Shown here: positions 48,594 through 58,090 of the stretch, piece by piece
Layout of the letters: each line of letters starts with the position of its first letter
Numbering within the stretch: position 1 is the first letter of the stretch
Assembly (NCBI RefSeq): GCF_003797945.1
Contig: NZ_RKKU01000006.1
Coordinates: 1-64,000 of the forward strand
DNA length: 64,000 nt
Reading direction: 5' to 3'
DNA from: Pseudomonas neustonica
GTDB taxonomy: Bacteria; Pseudomonadota; Gammaproteobacteria; Pseudomonadales; Pseudomonadaceae
Notes under the pieces: generated by a model
Told to the model about the DNA's origin: nothing
Databases searched by the model: none
Seen by the model: the letters and a program-made list of their open reading frames with translations, nothing else
Position numbers and translations under genes: made by a program

Positions 48594-50251
48594 TGCGACT
48601 GCTACTGACACTCTGTCTATTAGCCTTGACCGGCCTGTGCCAGGCGGCAATGCAGGCCAGTGTCGACCGTACCCAACTGGTCGAAAATGAAAGCCTGGAA
48701 CTGACGCTGGAAAGTAACGCCATCAGTACATCGAGCACACCCGACCTCACGCCACTTTACGAGCACTTCAAGGTGACACAGAGTCACCAATTGAGCTTGA
48801 TGAGTGAGCTGGAGGGCCGCAAGCAATGGGTCAATCGCTGGGTGATCGGGCTGCAACCCAAGCGTACCGGCTTCGTCGTCATACCGCCGTTGTTTCTAGG
48901 CCCGGATAGCAGCGACCCTATCACTTTGCGGGTGCTCACCCAGGCACAGGCTGCCGACGATAACGCAGACAAGCTGGCGCCAGTCTTTATAGACAGCGAG
49001 GTAGATACCCAAACGCCCTATGTACAGGCGCAAGTTTTGCTGACCCTGCGCATTTACCACTCTGTCTCCCTGTATGACGATTCCGATCTGAGTGGCCTGG
49101 CCGTCGCGAACGCCAAGGTCGAGCGGCTCGGCGCACCACGTAACTACGAGCGCACCATCAATGGCGTATTGCACGGTGTCATTGAAGTGCGTTACGCCCT
49201 GTTTCCGCAGCAAAGCGGACCGCTGGAGATACCCTCGCAGCTGTTCAGCGCCACAGTGCAATCGCCGCGCACCCCGTCAGATCCCAATAGCCTGCGCAGT
49301 GCCCGTATCGCACAATTACGTTCGCCAAGCCTGCAACTGCAGGTCAAACCCATTCCTGATAACTACCCTTCCGGCGCACTTTGGCTCCCCGCCAAACAAG
49401 TGCGACTGAGCCAGAACTGGCAGCCCGATCCGGGCCAGGACCTGCTGCGCGGCGAACCACTGACGCGTACTCTCTCGATTCAAGCCGATGGCCTGACAGC
49501 CAGCCAATTACCGGAACTGGGCCGGCTACCCGACGAACAGTCCGAAGAGCTGCGCCAGTACAATGACCAACCCCAGCTGGAGAACCAGCTCTCCGCCAAT
49601 GGCATTCTTGGCCTGAGGCAGGAAAGTGCCGCCCTGGTTGCGCGCAATACCGGCCAGGTTAGCGTGCCGGAAGTGCGTGTGCCCTGGTGGAATACCAATA
49701 CCGACAGCCTCGAAGAGGCCAGCCTCTCGGCCGTCAGTCTGAACATAATCAACAATCAGAATATCAGCAGCACCCTAAACGAGCGCAGTGTAAGCGCCCT
49801 ACCCGCGCCGCTACTGTGGCCGTGGCAGCTTGCCTGTGCCCTGCTGCTCGCCGCACTCGTCGTCTGTATCTACCGTTTACGTCAGTTACATAGTGAACTG
49901 AGCAGCTTAGACGAACTACCCGAAGACCCTCATCACCTGGACGCCGACGCTGCCGGCAACCCGCTGGCCGACCTGCAGGTAGCCTGCCGTCAAAACGAGC
50001 CTGCAGAAGCACGCAAGGCGCTGGATCACTGGGCCAGACAGCAGAAAAGTGATCTTATTGCCCTCAGTCTCGCGTATCCGGTTCTGGCCGATGCGCTGGA
50101 TGAGCTGAACACCTGCCTGTTCGGGCAGAGCGATGATGCCTGGCGCGGTAAGCCACTATGGCGCGCCGTACGTAAAGTGACCCAAGCCCGTCAACGCGAG
50201 GCCGAAGAGCTCAAAGAAGGCGGTATTGACTCGCTCTACCCCGACGTCTGA
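48590..50251 (+). CDS. BatD-family protein
   Basis: 553 residues. A signal peptide (about 2-19; MRLLLTLCLLALTGLCQA) precedes a long periplasmic beta-rich part with ASVDRTQLVENESLELTLE and QVLLTLRIYHSVSLYDDSDLSG, typical of BatD. A membrane helix lies at about 405-425 (WPWQLACALLLAALVVCIYRL), followed by a cytoplasmic helical tail. It is the last gene of the MoxR operon. The complex has been linked to envelope stress and oxygen tolerance in other bacteria, and its job here is not known. Confidence 0.9.
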   Translation: MMRLLLTLCLLALTGLCQAAMQASVDRTQLVENESLELTLESNAISTSSTPDLTPLYEHFKVTQSHQLSLMSELEGRKQWVNRWVIGLQPKRTGFVVIPPLFLGPDSSDPITLRVLTQAQAADDNADKLAPVFIDSEVDTQTPYVQAQVLLTLRIYHSVSLYDDSDLSGLAVANAKVERLGAPRNYERTINGVLHGVIEVRYALFPQQSGPLEIPSQLFSATVQSPRTPSDPNSLRSARIAQLRSPSLQLQVKPIPDNYPSGALWLPAKQVRLSQNWQPDPGQDLLRGEPLTRTLSIQADGLTASQLPELGRLPDEQSEELRQYNDQPQLENQLSANGILGLRQESAALVARNTGQVSVPEVRVPWWNTNTDSLEEASLSAVSLNIINNQNISSTLNERSVSALPAPLLWPWQLACALLLAALVVCIYRLRQLHSELSSLDELPEDPHHLDADAAGNPLADLQVACRQNEPAEARKALDHWARQQKSDLIALSLAYPVLADALDELNTCLFGQSDDAWRGKPLWRAVRKVTQARQREAEELKEGGIDSLYPDV

Positions 50252-50557
50252 GCGCGCTAGCAGCAACCACCTAATGCCTTGTTGATCGCATTTCCGTTTT
50301 CGCCTGCTGACCAGTGCTTATCCGCCACCGCTGACAACCACTGCTCGGCCCTGCAGCTTAGCAGCGTCGTTCAACCTGTCGGGGCACTCATACACTCGCT
50401 TCGCTCAGGCAGCACAATCGCGCCCCCTTCCGCAAAGCTCTGCGCTACACGCCCGTTCAGACAGGATTCAAGAGTCCGCGTAGCAGGCTAGTGTTCAGTC
50501 GAAAACAACACAGCAAAAAGGCGCCCGAAGGCGCCTTTTTGCTGTTCAGTTGCAGTC
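50252..50557. other. 306-base gap between batD and the RND transporter
   Basis: Apart from the bidirectional terminator at 50510-50545, nothing supported is seen. A 70-codon frame at 50279-50491 lacks a ribosome site and any family resemblance. Confidence 0.6.
50510..50545. terminator. Strong bidirectional terminator between batD and the RND gene
   Basis: Sixteen-base perfect arms ACAGCAAAAAGGCGCC / GGCGCCTTTTTGCTGT with a CGAA loop. The symmetric A- and T-runs serve both converging transcripts. Confidence 0.93.
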
Positions 50558-52909
50558 CTAGTTACGCAACTTATCCGGACGGATAAGGAAGCGTGCCAGT
50601 GCTGGCAACAACCAGAGCGCACCAAACATGTTCCAAAGGAACATAAAGGTCAGCAGGATCCCCATGTCGGCCTGGAACTTGATGGCCGAGAAGATCCAGG
50701 TGGCGACACCGATCGCCAGGGTGAAGCCGGTAAAGGTAACCGCCTTACCCGTGGTTTTCAGGGTTTCATAATAAGCTTCCTGCAAAGGCAACCCCTGACG
50801 CAGGTAGGTTTCCAGGCGACTGTAGATATAAATACCGTAGTCCACCCCAATACCCACACCCAGAGCAATAACCGGCAAGGTGGCCACCTTGACGCCAATA
50901 CCCAGGAACGCCATCAGCGCATTCGCCAGAACCGAGGTCAGAGCCAGAGGAATAATGATACAGAGCACCGCGCGGATCGAACGGAAGGTCACCAGACACA
51001 TAAAGATCACCACCGCATAAACGGTGAGCAGCATCTTGGTCTGTGAGGCCTCGATCACAACGTTGGTGGCCGCTTCAATACCAGCATTACCCGCAGCCAG
51101 TTTGAATTCCAGGTTGTCGGTGTTGTACTCCTCGGCAAAGGCTTCCACCGCCGCAGTGGCACGACTCAAAGTCTGAGCCTTGTGATCATCCAAAAAGATC
51201 ATGACCGGAGCCAGCGAGCATTCAGCGTTGAACATGCCCGAAGGTGCACGGCTGATAGCGTTATTCAGGTTGTCCTGGTTACGCGACAGCCCCTGCCATT
51301 TCAGGTTGCCCTCGTTGTTACCCATGATCACCTGCTTGGCTACCGTTACCAGCGACACCGCCGATTGCACGCCATCCAGGTTATTCATCTTCCATTCAAG
51401 CTGATCAATGGCTTCCATCGTGGTATGCGCCGAGCACATCTCAGGTGGCGTTTTAACCATGACAACCAGAATGTCCGAGCTGGTCGAGTAGTTGTCGATG
51501 ATGAACTTGTTGTCGAGGTTATAGCGCGAATCTGCACGCAGCTCAGGCGCACCCGGATCAAGATCACCGATGGCGACGTTCTTGCCGTGATAAATACCAA
51601 AGGCAAAGGCCGCAATCGCCAGCAGGATGGAAATCGGTGCCACCGTCGGATGAGCAAATCGCGCTACTGCCAGCCAGAGCTTCTGCGGCTGTGACGCACG
51701 AACACGATTACGCTCGACTGCGCCTTTGCTGATACCGATGTAAGACATCAGAATCGGCAGCAGCATCAGGTTGGTCAGGATGATCACACCCACACCAATA
51801 GACGCGGCAATCCCCAGCTCACGAATCACTTCGATTTCGATCAGCAGCAGGGTTACAAAACCCACCGCATCCGATATCAGTGCCACGATGCCCGGAATAT
51901 ACAAAGAACGGAACGCGCGGCGCGCAGCATCGTAACTGCCCTGCGAGGTCGGGTACTCAATAGCCATGCCATTGATGATCTGTACCCCGTGGGAAATACC
52001 GATGGCAAACACCAAAAATGGCACCAGGATCGAGTACGGATCAAGGCCAAAACCCAGGGTGCGCAGCAAACCAAGCTGCCAGACAACCGCGATGACGGAG
52101 CACACCAGAGTGGTCAGCGAGCTCTTGATGCAGCGAGTGAACATCAGCAGTAATACAAAGGTGATCAGCAGCGCCGCGCCAAAGAACATGACGACCTTGA
52201 GAATACCTTCAATCAGATCACCCACTTTCTTGGCGAAACCGACGATATGCACCTTGATATTGGGATTCTCAGCCTCGAAGTGCTGACGGATTTTATCCTC
52301 CAGCTGACGCGAAAAATCACCGTAATCGAGCTGAATCAGTTCACTCTGATTATCAGGATTGGGATAGGCCTCCTGCAGCGGCACATCGATGATGGTCGAC
52401 TTGAAGTTATTGGCGACCAGTCGGCCAATCTCACCCGACTTGAGCACGTTAGCCCGAAGCTCATCGAGATCGGCTTCACTGGTGTACGACGGCCGATTGG
52501 CCACCGGACCGCCATCAAAGCCGTACTCGGTCACCTCGGTCCAGCGTACGTTTGGCGTCCATAGCGAGCGCAGATTGGAACGATCTACCCCGGGTAGAAA
52601 GAACACCTCATCGTTAATACGCTTGAGTGCTTCCATATACTCGGTGGAAAAAATGTCGCCATCCTCGATCTCCACCGCAATACGGATGGAGTTACCCAGG
52701 TTTGGCAGATCATTTTCATGCTCGATCATATTGACGATGTAGGGGTGCTTGAGCGGAATCATCTTCTCGAAGCTGGTATCGGGCTTGACCTGGGCCGCCT
52801 GATAGCCAAAAAACACCGTAAGCAGTGCAAAGATCAGCAGTACTGCAATCCGATTATTGAAAATCAGCCGCTCCACAAAAGGGGCGGTCTCCTGATGGTG
52901 CTTAGACAT
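50558..52909 (-). CDS. MMPL/RND-superfamily transporter, copy A
   Basis: 783 residues. Layout: membrane helix at about 20-37, periplasmic domain about 40-230, helices about 235-385, a helix near 430, a second periplasmic domain, and helices from about 620 to 770. This is the duplicated RND plan. The distal block has the proton-relay-like GVGIGVDYGIYIYSRLE. The equivalent place in the first block reads AIGISHGVQIING and lacks the Asp. It shares long identical stretches with copy B (54295-56670). It follows its YCF48-like partner by 20 bases. No MFP or outer-membrane channel gene is adjacent. A lipid-like substrate is a guess from the family. Confidence 0.88.
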   Translation of the reverse strand: MSKHHQETAPFVERLIFNNRIAVLLIFALLTVFFGYQAAQVKPDTSFEKMIPLKHPYIVNMIEHENDLPNLGNSIRIAVEIEDGDIFSTEYMEALKRINDEVFFLPGVDRSNLRSLWTPNVRWTEVTEYGFDGGPVANRPSYTSEADLDELRANVLKSGEIGRLVANNFKSTIIDVPLQEAYPNPDNQSELIQLDYGDFSRQLEDKIRQHFEAENPNIKVHIVGFAKKVGDLIEGILKVVMFFGAALLITFVLLLMFTRCIKSSLTTLVCSVIAVVWQLGLLRTLGFGLDPYSILVPFLVFAIGISHGVQIINGMAIEYPTSQGSYDAARRAFRSLYIPGIVALISDAVGFVTLLLIEIEVIRELGIAASIGVGVIILTNLMLLPILMSYIGISKGAVERNRVRASQPQKLWLAVARFAHPTVAPISILLAIAAFAFGIYHGKNVAIGDLDPGAPELRADSRYNLDNKFIIDNYSTSSDILVVMVKTPPEMCSAHTTMEAIDQLEWKMNNLDGVQSAVSLVTVAKQVIMGNNEGNLKWQGLSRNQDNLNNAISRAPSGMFNAECSLAPVMIFLDDHKAQTLSRATAAVEAFAEEYNTDNLEFKLAAGNAGIEAATNVVIEASQTKMLLTVYAVVIFMCLVTFRSIRAVLCIIIPLALTSVLANALMAFLGIGVKVATLPVIALGVGIGVDYGIYIYSRLETYLRQGLPLQEAYYETLKTTGKAVTFTGFTLAIGVATWIFSAIKFQADMGILLTFMFLWNMFGALWLLPALARFLIRPDKLRN

Positions 52910-52929
52910 CCATATTCTCCAGGCAGAAC

Positions 52930-54060
52930 TTATTGTTGTGCGTCTTTAAGACCGTTGGCTGATGCTCTGACTACGCCGTGCTGCCCAACCAGGAGCAGAT
53001 GACCGTCGGCCAGCCGCTTGGCGGTTGCCAGCGCGACCCGATCAGCACGCGTATTGGCAGCAAAGGTGTGGCCATGATCATCACTGGTAAGCACTACCCC
53101 GCCGGCACCGACGATCGCCAGACGACCATCAGCCGACAGATTGCCGCCCAGCAAGGTAGCCTGAGGTGCACGACCGTCAAACTTCACTGGCTCCCAGGTA
53201 TAACCAAAGTTCGCGGAGCGATAGAGGTTACCGCGTAAGCCCCAGACCAGGAGTTGACCGGTCTGACCGGTGCCGGAAACACCAAACCAGGTGCCATCGT
53301 AGGGCGAACTATCCAGGGTTTCCCAGGTATCGCCGTAATCGGATGAGCGATACATGCTGCCCATCTCGCCAACCATAAACAGGCCAGCGTTATGTACCGG
53401 CGCAATGGCGTTGTAATGCATGCCATATTCGTTGTCTACGTTATCGCTGCGGTCCACCCAGGTAGCTCCGCCGTCATCGGTACGCAGGAAGATGCCATAG
53501 GCACCAACAGCAAAACCGGTCTGGGTATCACGGAACCAGACGTCCATCAAAGGTCGTTCAAGCAGGCCAGGGCCCTCAGGGTCTCTAGGCTTATCCAATG
53601 CAGGGTCACGATATTGCAGCGCCCAGGTTTGGCCAGCGTCTGTGCTGTGCAATACGAGCGAGTCATGCCCTACGGCCCAGCCGTTCTGCTCATCGACAAA
53701 GTAGACAGACGTCAGCACCTGGCGCACTGGCACCTCAGCCTGTGTCCAGCTTTCACCTTGATCATCGGAATAGACAATATGTCCACGGCTGCCCACAGCC
53801 ACCAAACGGTCGCCAGCAGTGACCACATCCAGCAACAGCGTCTTGCTGGCCAGATCAGACATGATGGCGGCTTGTGGCGCCTCGGCAATCGGCTGCGGGT
53901 CCTGGGCCAGTACCGCGCCTGTCGGGAGCAAGAGCGCGGCTGTAAAGCCCAACGCTCGCAGCGCCCGCTGGCCGATAAGGTGTTTGCGGAGTGTCATACC
54001 TGAATTCGGGCAAACTGCCTGGACTGTAGATTGAGTGCGCCCTTCGATGCGCTCACGCAT
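52930..54060 (-). CDS. Exported YCF48/BNR-repeat protein, copy A
   Basis: 376 residues. An N-terminal stretch of about 35 residues precedes a signal-like helix (about 37-52; ALGFTAALLLPTGAVLA). A beta-propeller of sialidase/BNR-type repeats follows: GHIVYSDDQGESWTQ, LVLHSTDAGQTWALQ, IFLRTDDGGATWVD, SMYRSSDYGDTWE and LYRSANFGYTWEP. YCF48/HCF136 relatives help assemble photosystem II in plants. In heterotrophic bacteria they accompany MMPL-type RND genes and their role is unknown. An in-frame ATG at 54096 lies upstream, but AGGGGA seven bases before ATG 54060 supports this start. A later ATG at 53997 would sit closer to the signal helix. Confidence 0.85.
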   Translation of the reverse strand: MRERIEGRTQSTVQAVCPNSGMTLRKHLIGQRALRALGFTAALLLPTGAVLAQDPQPIAEAPQAAIMSDLASKTLLLDVVTAGDRLVAVGSRGHIVYSDDQGESWTQAEVPVRQVLTSVYFVDEQNGWAVGHDSLVLHSTDAGQTWALQYRDPALDKPRDPEGPGLLERPLMDVWFRDTQTGFAVGAYGIFLRTDDGGATWVDRSDNVDNEYGMHYNAIAPVHNAGLFMVGEMGSMYRSSDYGDTWETLDSSPYDGTWFGVSGTGQTGQLLVWGLRGNLYRSANFGYTWEPVKFDGRAPQATLLGGNLSADGRLAIVGAGGVVLTSDDHGHTFAANTRADRVALATAKRLADGHLLLVGQHGVVRASANGLKDAQQ

Positions 54061-54245
54061 ACGCCATTCCCCTTTATTGTTGTCAGAAGCCGCCAACTAG
54101 ACGGAATCAACAATACTAACGAGGACAGGGCCACCTCGCCAACGGGTCGTGGTTATCTTTTGTTAATCAGCATATTGATAACAGTTCGGCGACTTTAACC
54201 GCAATATCAAGTAACAATTCCTATAACAAGCTAAAATTCCACCCA

Positions 54246-54278
54246 TAAAAAAACCCGCCTGTCAGGGCGGGTTTTTTC
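54246..54278. terminator. Terminator separating the two RND/YCF48 modules
   Basis: AAAAAACCCGCC / GGCGGGTTTTTT with a short loop. It lies just after the copy B transporter stop (minus strand) and upstream of copy A, so the two modules appear to be separate transcription units. Confidence 0.92.
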
Positions 54279-54294
54279 TACAACAAGCAGACTA

Positions 54295-56670
54295 TCAGTG
54301 ACTCATCTTGCTGCCCTTGGAGTTGCGAACCTTCTCGGGATTGATCAGGAAGCGCGCCAGAGCAGGCAACAACAGCATGGCTCCAATCATGTTAACCAGG
54401 AACATGAAGGTCAGCATCAGACCCATATCCGCCTGGAACTTGATGGCAGAGAAGATCCAGGTTGCTACCCCGATGGCCAGGCACAGACCGGTAAAGAGAA
54501 CCGCCTTACCAGTAGAGCGCAGCGTCTCATAGTAGGCTTCCTGCAGTGGCATGCCAGCGCGCAGGAAACTCTCCAGGCGGCTGTAGATGTAGATACCGTA
54601 GTCAACACCGACACCCACACCCAGAGCAATCACCGGCAGCGTTGCCACCTTCATACCAATGCCCAGGAAGGCCATCAACGCGTTACCCATTACCGAGGTC
54701 AGTACCAGCGGCAATACGATACAGATGGTCGCCGGGAAAGAACGGAAGGTGATCATGCACATAACGCCTACCCAGATATACACCAGCACCAGGATCAGCA
54801 GCTCGGAGCTGGAAATGATCTCGTTGGTAGCGGCTTCAATACCAGCGTTACCTGCAGCCAGTTTGAAGACCATGTCATCGGTGTTGTACTCGGCAGCAAA
54901 GGCTTTGATCTCATCCGTAGCGCGGGTCAGCGTATCGGCCTTATGATCATCCAGGAAGACCATGACCGGCGCCAACGAACAGCTCGCGTTGAACATACCT
55001 GTTGGCGCGCGGCTGATCGCGTTATTCAGGATATCCTGGTTACGCGACAGGCCCTGCCACTTCAGGTTGCCCTCGTTGGACCCCATGATTACCTGCTTGG
55101 CAACAGTCACCAGCGATACCGCTGACTGCACACCTTCCAGGTTAGCCATGCGCCATTGCAACTGGTCGATCGCCTCCAGAGTCTCATAGGCAGAGCACTG
55201 CTCAGGCGGCGTACTGACCATGACTACAAGAATGTCAGAGCTGGTGGTGTAGTTCTGGATGATGAAATCATTATCCAGGTTGTAGCGTGAATCAGGCCGC
55301 AACTCAGGCGCACCGGCATCCAGGTCGCCGACCTTGATGTTGTGCTCCTGATAGATGAAGCAGGATACGCCGCCCACCAGAGCAACAATCACAATCCAGG
55401 GCGCAAAGCTTGGGTGCGCCACATAAGAGATCGCGCGCCAGAACGGATGTTCACGTACCGCATCACGCTTACTGCGCTCAACCGCTTTCTTACTGATACC
55501 CAGATAAGAAATGGTCACTGGCAACATGATCAGGTTAGTAAACACAATTACTGCCACACCGATAGACGCACCGATAGCCAGCTCGTGGATCACACCGATA
55601 TCAATAACCAGCAGCGTGATAAAGCCTACCGCGTCGGCCAGAATCGCAATCATGCCTGGCAGGAACAACTGGCGGAACGTACGCCGCGCGGCTGTTAGCG
55701 CGTTATCGGCCTCACCCGATTGCAAGGCGATACCGTTGATCTTCTGCACCCCGTGGGAAATACCGATGGCAAAGATCAGGAAAGGTACCAGCATCGAGTA
55801 GGGGTCAAGACCGAAGCCGACCAGATTGATCAGGCCTAGCTGCCAGATCACCGCGATAACGGTGGTCATCAATACCGATACGGTACTGCGGATACACCAG
55901 GTAAACATGTACAGCAGAACAAAGGTAATGATGAAAGCGATACCGAAGAAGGCTACCACGCCCATCAAACCATCGATCAAATCACCGACCTTCTTGGCGA
56001 AGCCGACGATATGGATCTTGATGTTGGGGTTCTCTGACTGGAAGCGATCGCGAATCTTCTCTTCCAGCTGATGGGAGAACTCCTTGTAGTCCAAACGCAG
56101 CAGCTCGCTCTGGTTCTCCGGATTCGGGTAGAACTCCTGCAGCGGCACCTCAATGATGCTGGACTTGAAGTTGTTCGCTACCAGGCGCCCAATTTCACCG
56201 GACTTGAGCACGTTACCGCGCAGCTCGTCCAGATCCTCTTCATTGGTGTAGGACGGATGGTTGGTTACCGGGCCACCATCAAAACCGTACTCGGTGACCT
56301 CCGTCCAGCGCACGTTGGGCGTCCACAGAGAGCGCAGGTTGGAGCGATCAACACCCGGCAGGAAGAACACCTCATCGTTGATCTGCTTGAGAGTTTCCAT
56401 GTATTCGGTGCTGAAGATGTCGCCATCCTCAATCGCCACCGCGATACGAATCGAGTTGCCGAGGTTGGCCAGATCGTTCTGGTGCTCGAGCATGTTGACG
56501 ATATAGGGGTGTTCCAGCGGAATCATCTTGCCGAAACTAGTATCAGGGCGAACCTGCAGCGCCTGATAGCCAAGAAACACGGTAATAATAGAGAACAGCG
56601 CTACAACCATCAGGCGGTTATTAAAGACCAACCGTTCCATGAAAGTTGCGTTTTCCTCGTCGCGGGACAT
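54295..56670 (-). CDS. MMPL/RND-superfamily transporter, copy B
   Basis: 791 residues with the same layout as copy A and a slightly longer C-terminus (KVRNSKGSKMSH). Over the 111 residues from IRIAV to YPNP in the first periplasmic domain I count 11 differences from copy A. The membrane blocks differ more. The second block again has GVGVGVDYGIYIYSRLE and the first AIGISHGVQKING without the Asp. It follows its YCF48-like partner by 27 bases and ends in a terminator. The close similarity implies duplication, with possible divergence in substrate or regulation. Confidence 0.88.
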   Translation of the reverse strand: MSRDEENATFMERLVFNNRLMVVALFSIITVFLGYQALQVRPDTSFGKMIPLEHPYIVNMLEHQNDLANLGNSIRIAVAIEDGDIFSTEYMETLKQINDEVFFLPGVDRSNLRSLWTPNVRWTEVTEYGFDGGPVTNHPSYTNEEDLDELRGNVLKSGEIGRLVANNFKSSIIEVPLQEFYPNPENQSELLRLDYKEFSHQLEEKIRDRFQSENPNIKIHIVGFAKKVGDLIDGLMGVVAFFGIAFIITFVLLYMFTWCIRSTVSVLMTTVIAVIWQLGLINLVGFGLDPYSMLVPFLIFAIGISHGVQKINGIALQSGEADNALTAARRTFRQLFLPGMIAILADAVGFITLLVIDIGVIHELAIGASIGVAVIVFTNLIMLPVTISYLGISKKAVERSKRDAVREHPFWRAISYVAHPSFAPWIVIVALVGGVSCFIYQEHNIKVGDLDAGAPELRPDSRYNLDNDFIIQNYTTSSDILVVMVSTPPEQCSAYETLEAIDQLQWRMANLEGVQSAVSLVTVAKQVIMGSNEGNLKWQGLSRNQDILNNAISRAPTGMFNASCSLAPVMVFLDDHKADTLTRATDEIKAFAAEYNTDDMVFKLAAGNAGIEAATNEIISSSELLILVLVYIWVGVMCMITFRSFPATICIVLPLVLTSVMGNALMAFLGIGMKVATLPVIALGVGVGVDYGIYIYSRLESFLRAGMPLQEAYYETLRSTGKAVLFTGLCLAIGVATWIFSAIKFQADMGLMLTFMFLVNMIGAMLLLPALARFLINPEKVRNSKGSKMSH

Positions 56671-56697
56671 CCAGATTCTCCTGGCTTGTAGTTATTA

Positions 56698-57819
56698 TTA
56701 GTTGACTTTGAGACCGTTAGCCGCGGCAGTAGAAACGCCGTGCTGGCCTACAAGCAAGATCTGACCGTTTTCCAGCACCTTGGCAGACGCCAGGGCGATT
56801 CGATCAGGACGGGTGGAGACACTGAAGGTTTTACCGTCATCATGGCTGATAACCACCACACCACCAGCCCCTACCACGGCCAACTCACCGCTCTCGGAAA
56901 CACTCCCACCCAGCAGAGTTGCGCCCAGCGTATTGTTGTTTTGAGTCTTGAGTACCACTTGATCCCAGCTGTCACCAAAGTCGGCTGAGCGGAACATGTT
57001 GCCACGCAGACCCCATACCAAAACGACATTGTTCTGATTGGTACCGGAAACACCAAACCATGAGCCGTCATAGGGGCTATCGGTCAAGGTTTCCCAGGTA
57101 TCACCATAATCGGCAGAGCGGTACATGGTGCCCATCTCGCCAGCGAGAAACAGGCCGGCACCTTTAACTTCAGCGATCGAGTTGTAATGGAAGCCATCGG
57201 GGTTATCCACCACATCGCTTACGTCTTCCCAGTTCTCGCCACCGTCATCGGTGCGCAGGAAGATGCCATAGGCACCCACGGCGAAACCGGTTTGGGCATC
57301 ACGAAACCAGACGTCCATCAGCGGCCGCTCAAGCAGACTGGGGCCGTCAGGATCAACTGGCACGTCCAGCTCGGGATCACGATACTGCATTGCCCAAGTC
57401 GCACCACCATCAGCGGTATGCAGGATCAACGAGTCATGTCCTACTGCCCAGCCGCTCTTGTCGTCGACAAAGAAGACCGCAGTCAACAGCTGACGCACCG
57501 GCACAGCGGCCTGTTTCCAGCTGCCACCCTGATCATCGGAATAAACGATGTGTCCACGGCTACCCACCGCTACCAGACGCTCACCGGCCTTGGCCGCATC
57601 GAGCAGCAGGTCGGAAGCAGACAGTTCAGACTCAACCGCGGGCTTAATATCTTCAGCAGCTTCGGCCAGGCTAACGCCGGGCGCGGCAAAGCTCGCTACG
57701 GCAACAGACAATGCCAGCGTCGAGAATACTGAACGAAAAGGAAAATTTTGCTTGCTGGTCGGTTGAAGCGAGTTCGCCCGGACCATGAATGGAGCGCGCC
57801 AATTGACAGGCTTACGCAT
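56698..57819 (-). CDS. Exported YCF48/BNR-repeat protein, copy B
   Basis: 373 residues, paralogous to 52930-54060. The signal-like helix is at about 33-52 (STLALSVAVASFAAPGVSLA), followed by matching BNR repeats: GHIVYSDDQGGSWKQ, LILHTADGGATWAMQ, IFLRTDDGGENWED, TMYRSADYGDTWE and MFRSADFGDSWDQ. GAGGGG before ATG 57819 fixes the start. An upstream in-frame ATG at 57939 has no ribosome site. It is predicted to work in the periplasm with the RND protein encoded next. The differences from copy A lie mostly in the N-terminus and between repeats. Confidence 0.85.
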   Translation of the reverse strand: MRKPVNWRAPFMVRANSLQPTSKQNFPFRSVFSTLALSVAVASFAAPGVSLAEAAEDIKPAVESELSASDLLLDAAKAGERLVAVGSRGHIVYSDDQGGSWKQAAVPVRQLLTAVFFVDDKSGWAVGHDSLILHTADGGATWAMQYRDPELDVPVDPDGPSLLERPLMDVWFRDAQTGFAVGAYGIFLRTDDGGENWEDVSDVVDNPDGFHYNSIAEVKGAGLFLAGEMGTMYRSADYGDTWETLTDSPYDGSWFGVSGTNQNNVVLVWGLRGNMFRSADFGDSWDQVVLKTQNNNTLGATLLGGSVSESGELAVVGAGGVVVISHDDGKTFSVSTRPDRIALASAKVLENGQILLVGQHGVSTAAANGLKVN

Positions 57820-58047
57820 ACACCACCCCTCTTTGTTTTTATATAGGTGCACTGCTCCGCAAGGGAACGATGAACAGATCTCGCCATGCTTGGAGAGCTG
57901 AGAGACAGTGTCATATTCAGCTATCGCTCCAGCGGACAAGGCATATTAGAGGCCTACGACGGACTGCACAAATACCTCTTGGTAATTTTTTATTAAAATA
58001 TTGTCCTTGCGCATACGAAGTAACTCATTTATCGGAGCTTAACTCAA

Positions 58048-58071
58048 GCCCCCCGGCTCTATCCGGGGGGC
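58048..58071. terminator. Hairpin downstream of pepN
   Basis: GCCCCCCGG / CCGGGGGGC with a six-base loop, 20 bases past the pepN stop on the minus strand. No strong T-run follows, but the stem is very stable. Confidence 0.65.
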
Positions 58072-58090
58072 ATTCTGCCAGTAGTGGCGC

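Noticed and set aside
50279-50491. 70-codon frame after batD
   Set aside because: No ribosome site, no similarity seen, and it lies between the batD stop and a bidirectional terminator.
54298-55125. 275-codon plus-strand frame opposite RND copy B (and similar frames opposite copy A)
   Set aside because: Antisense to a clear membrane protein gene, His/Gln-rich, and no translation start signal.
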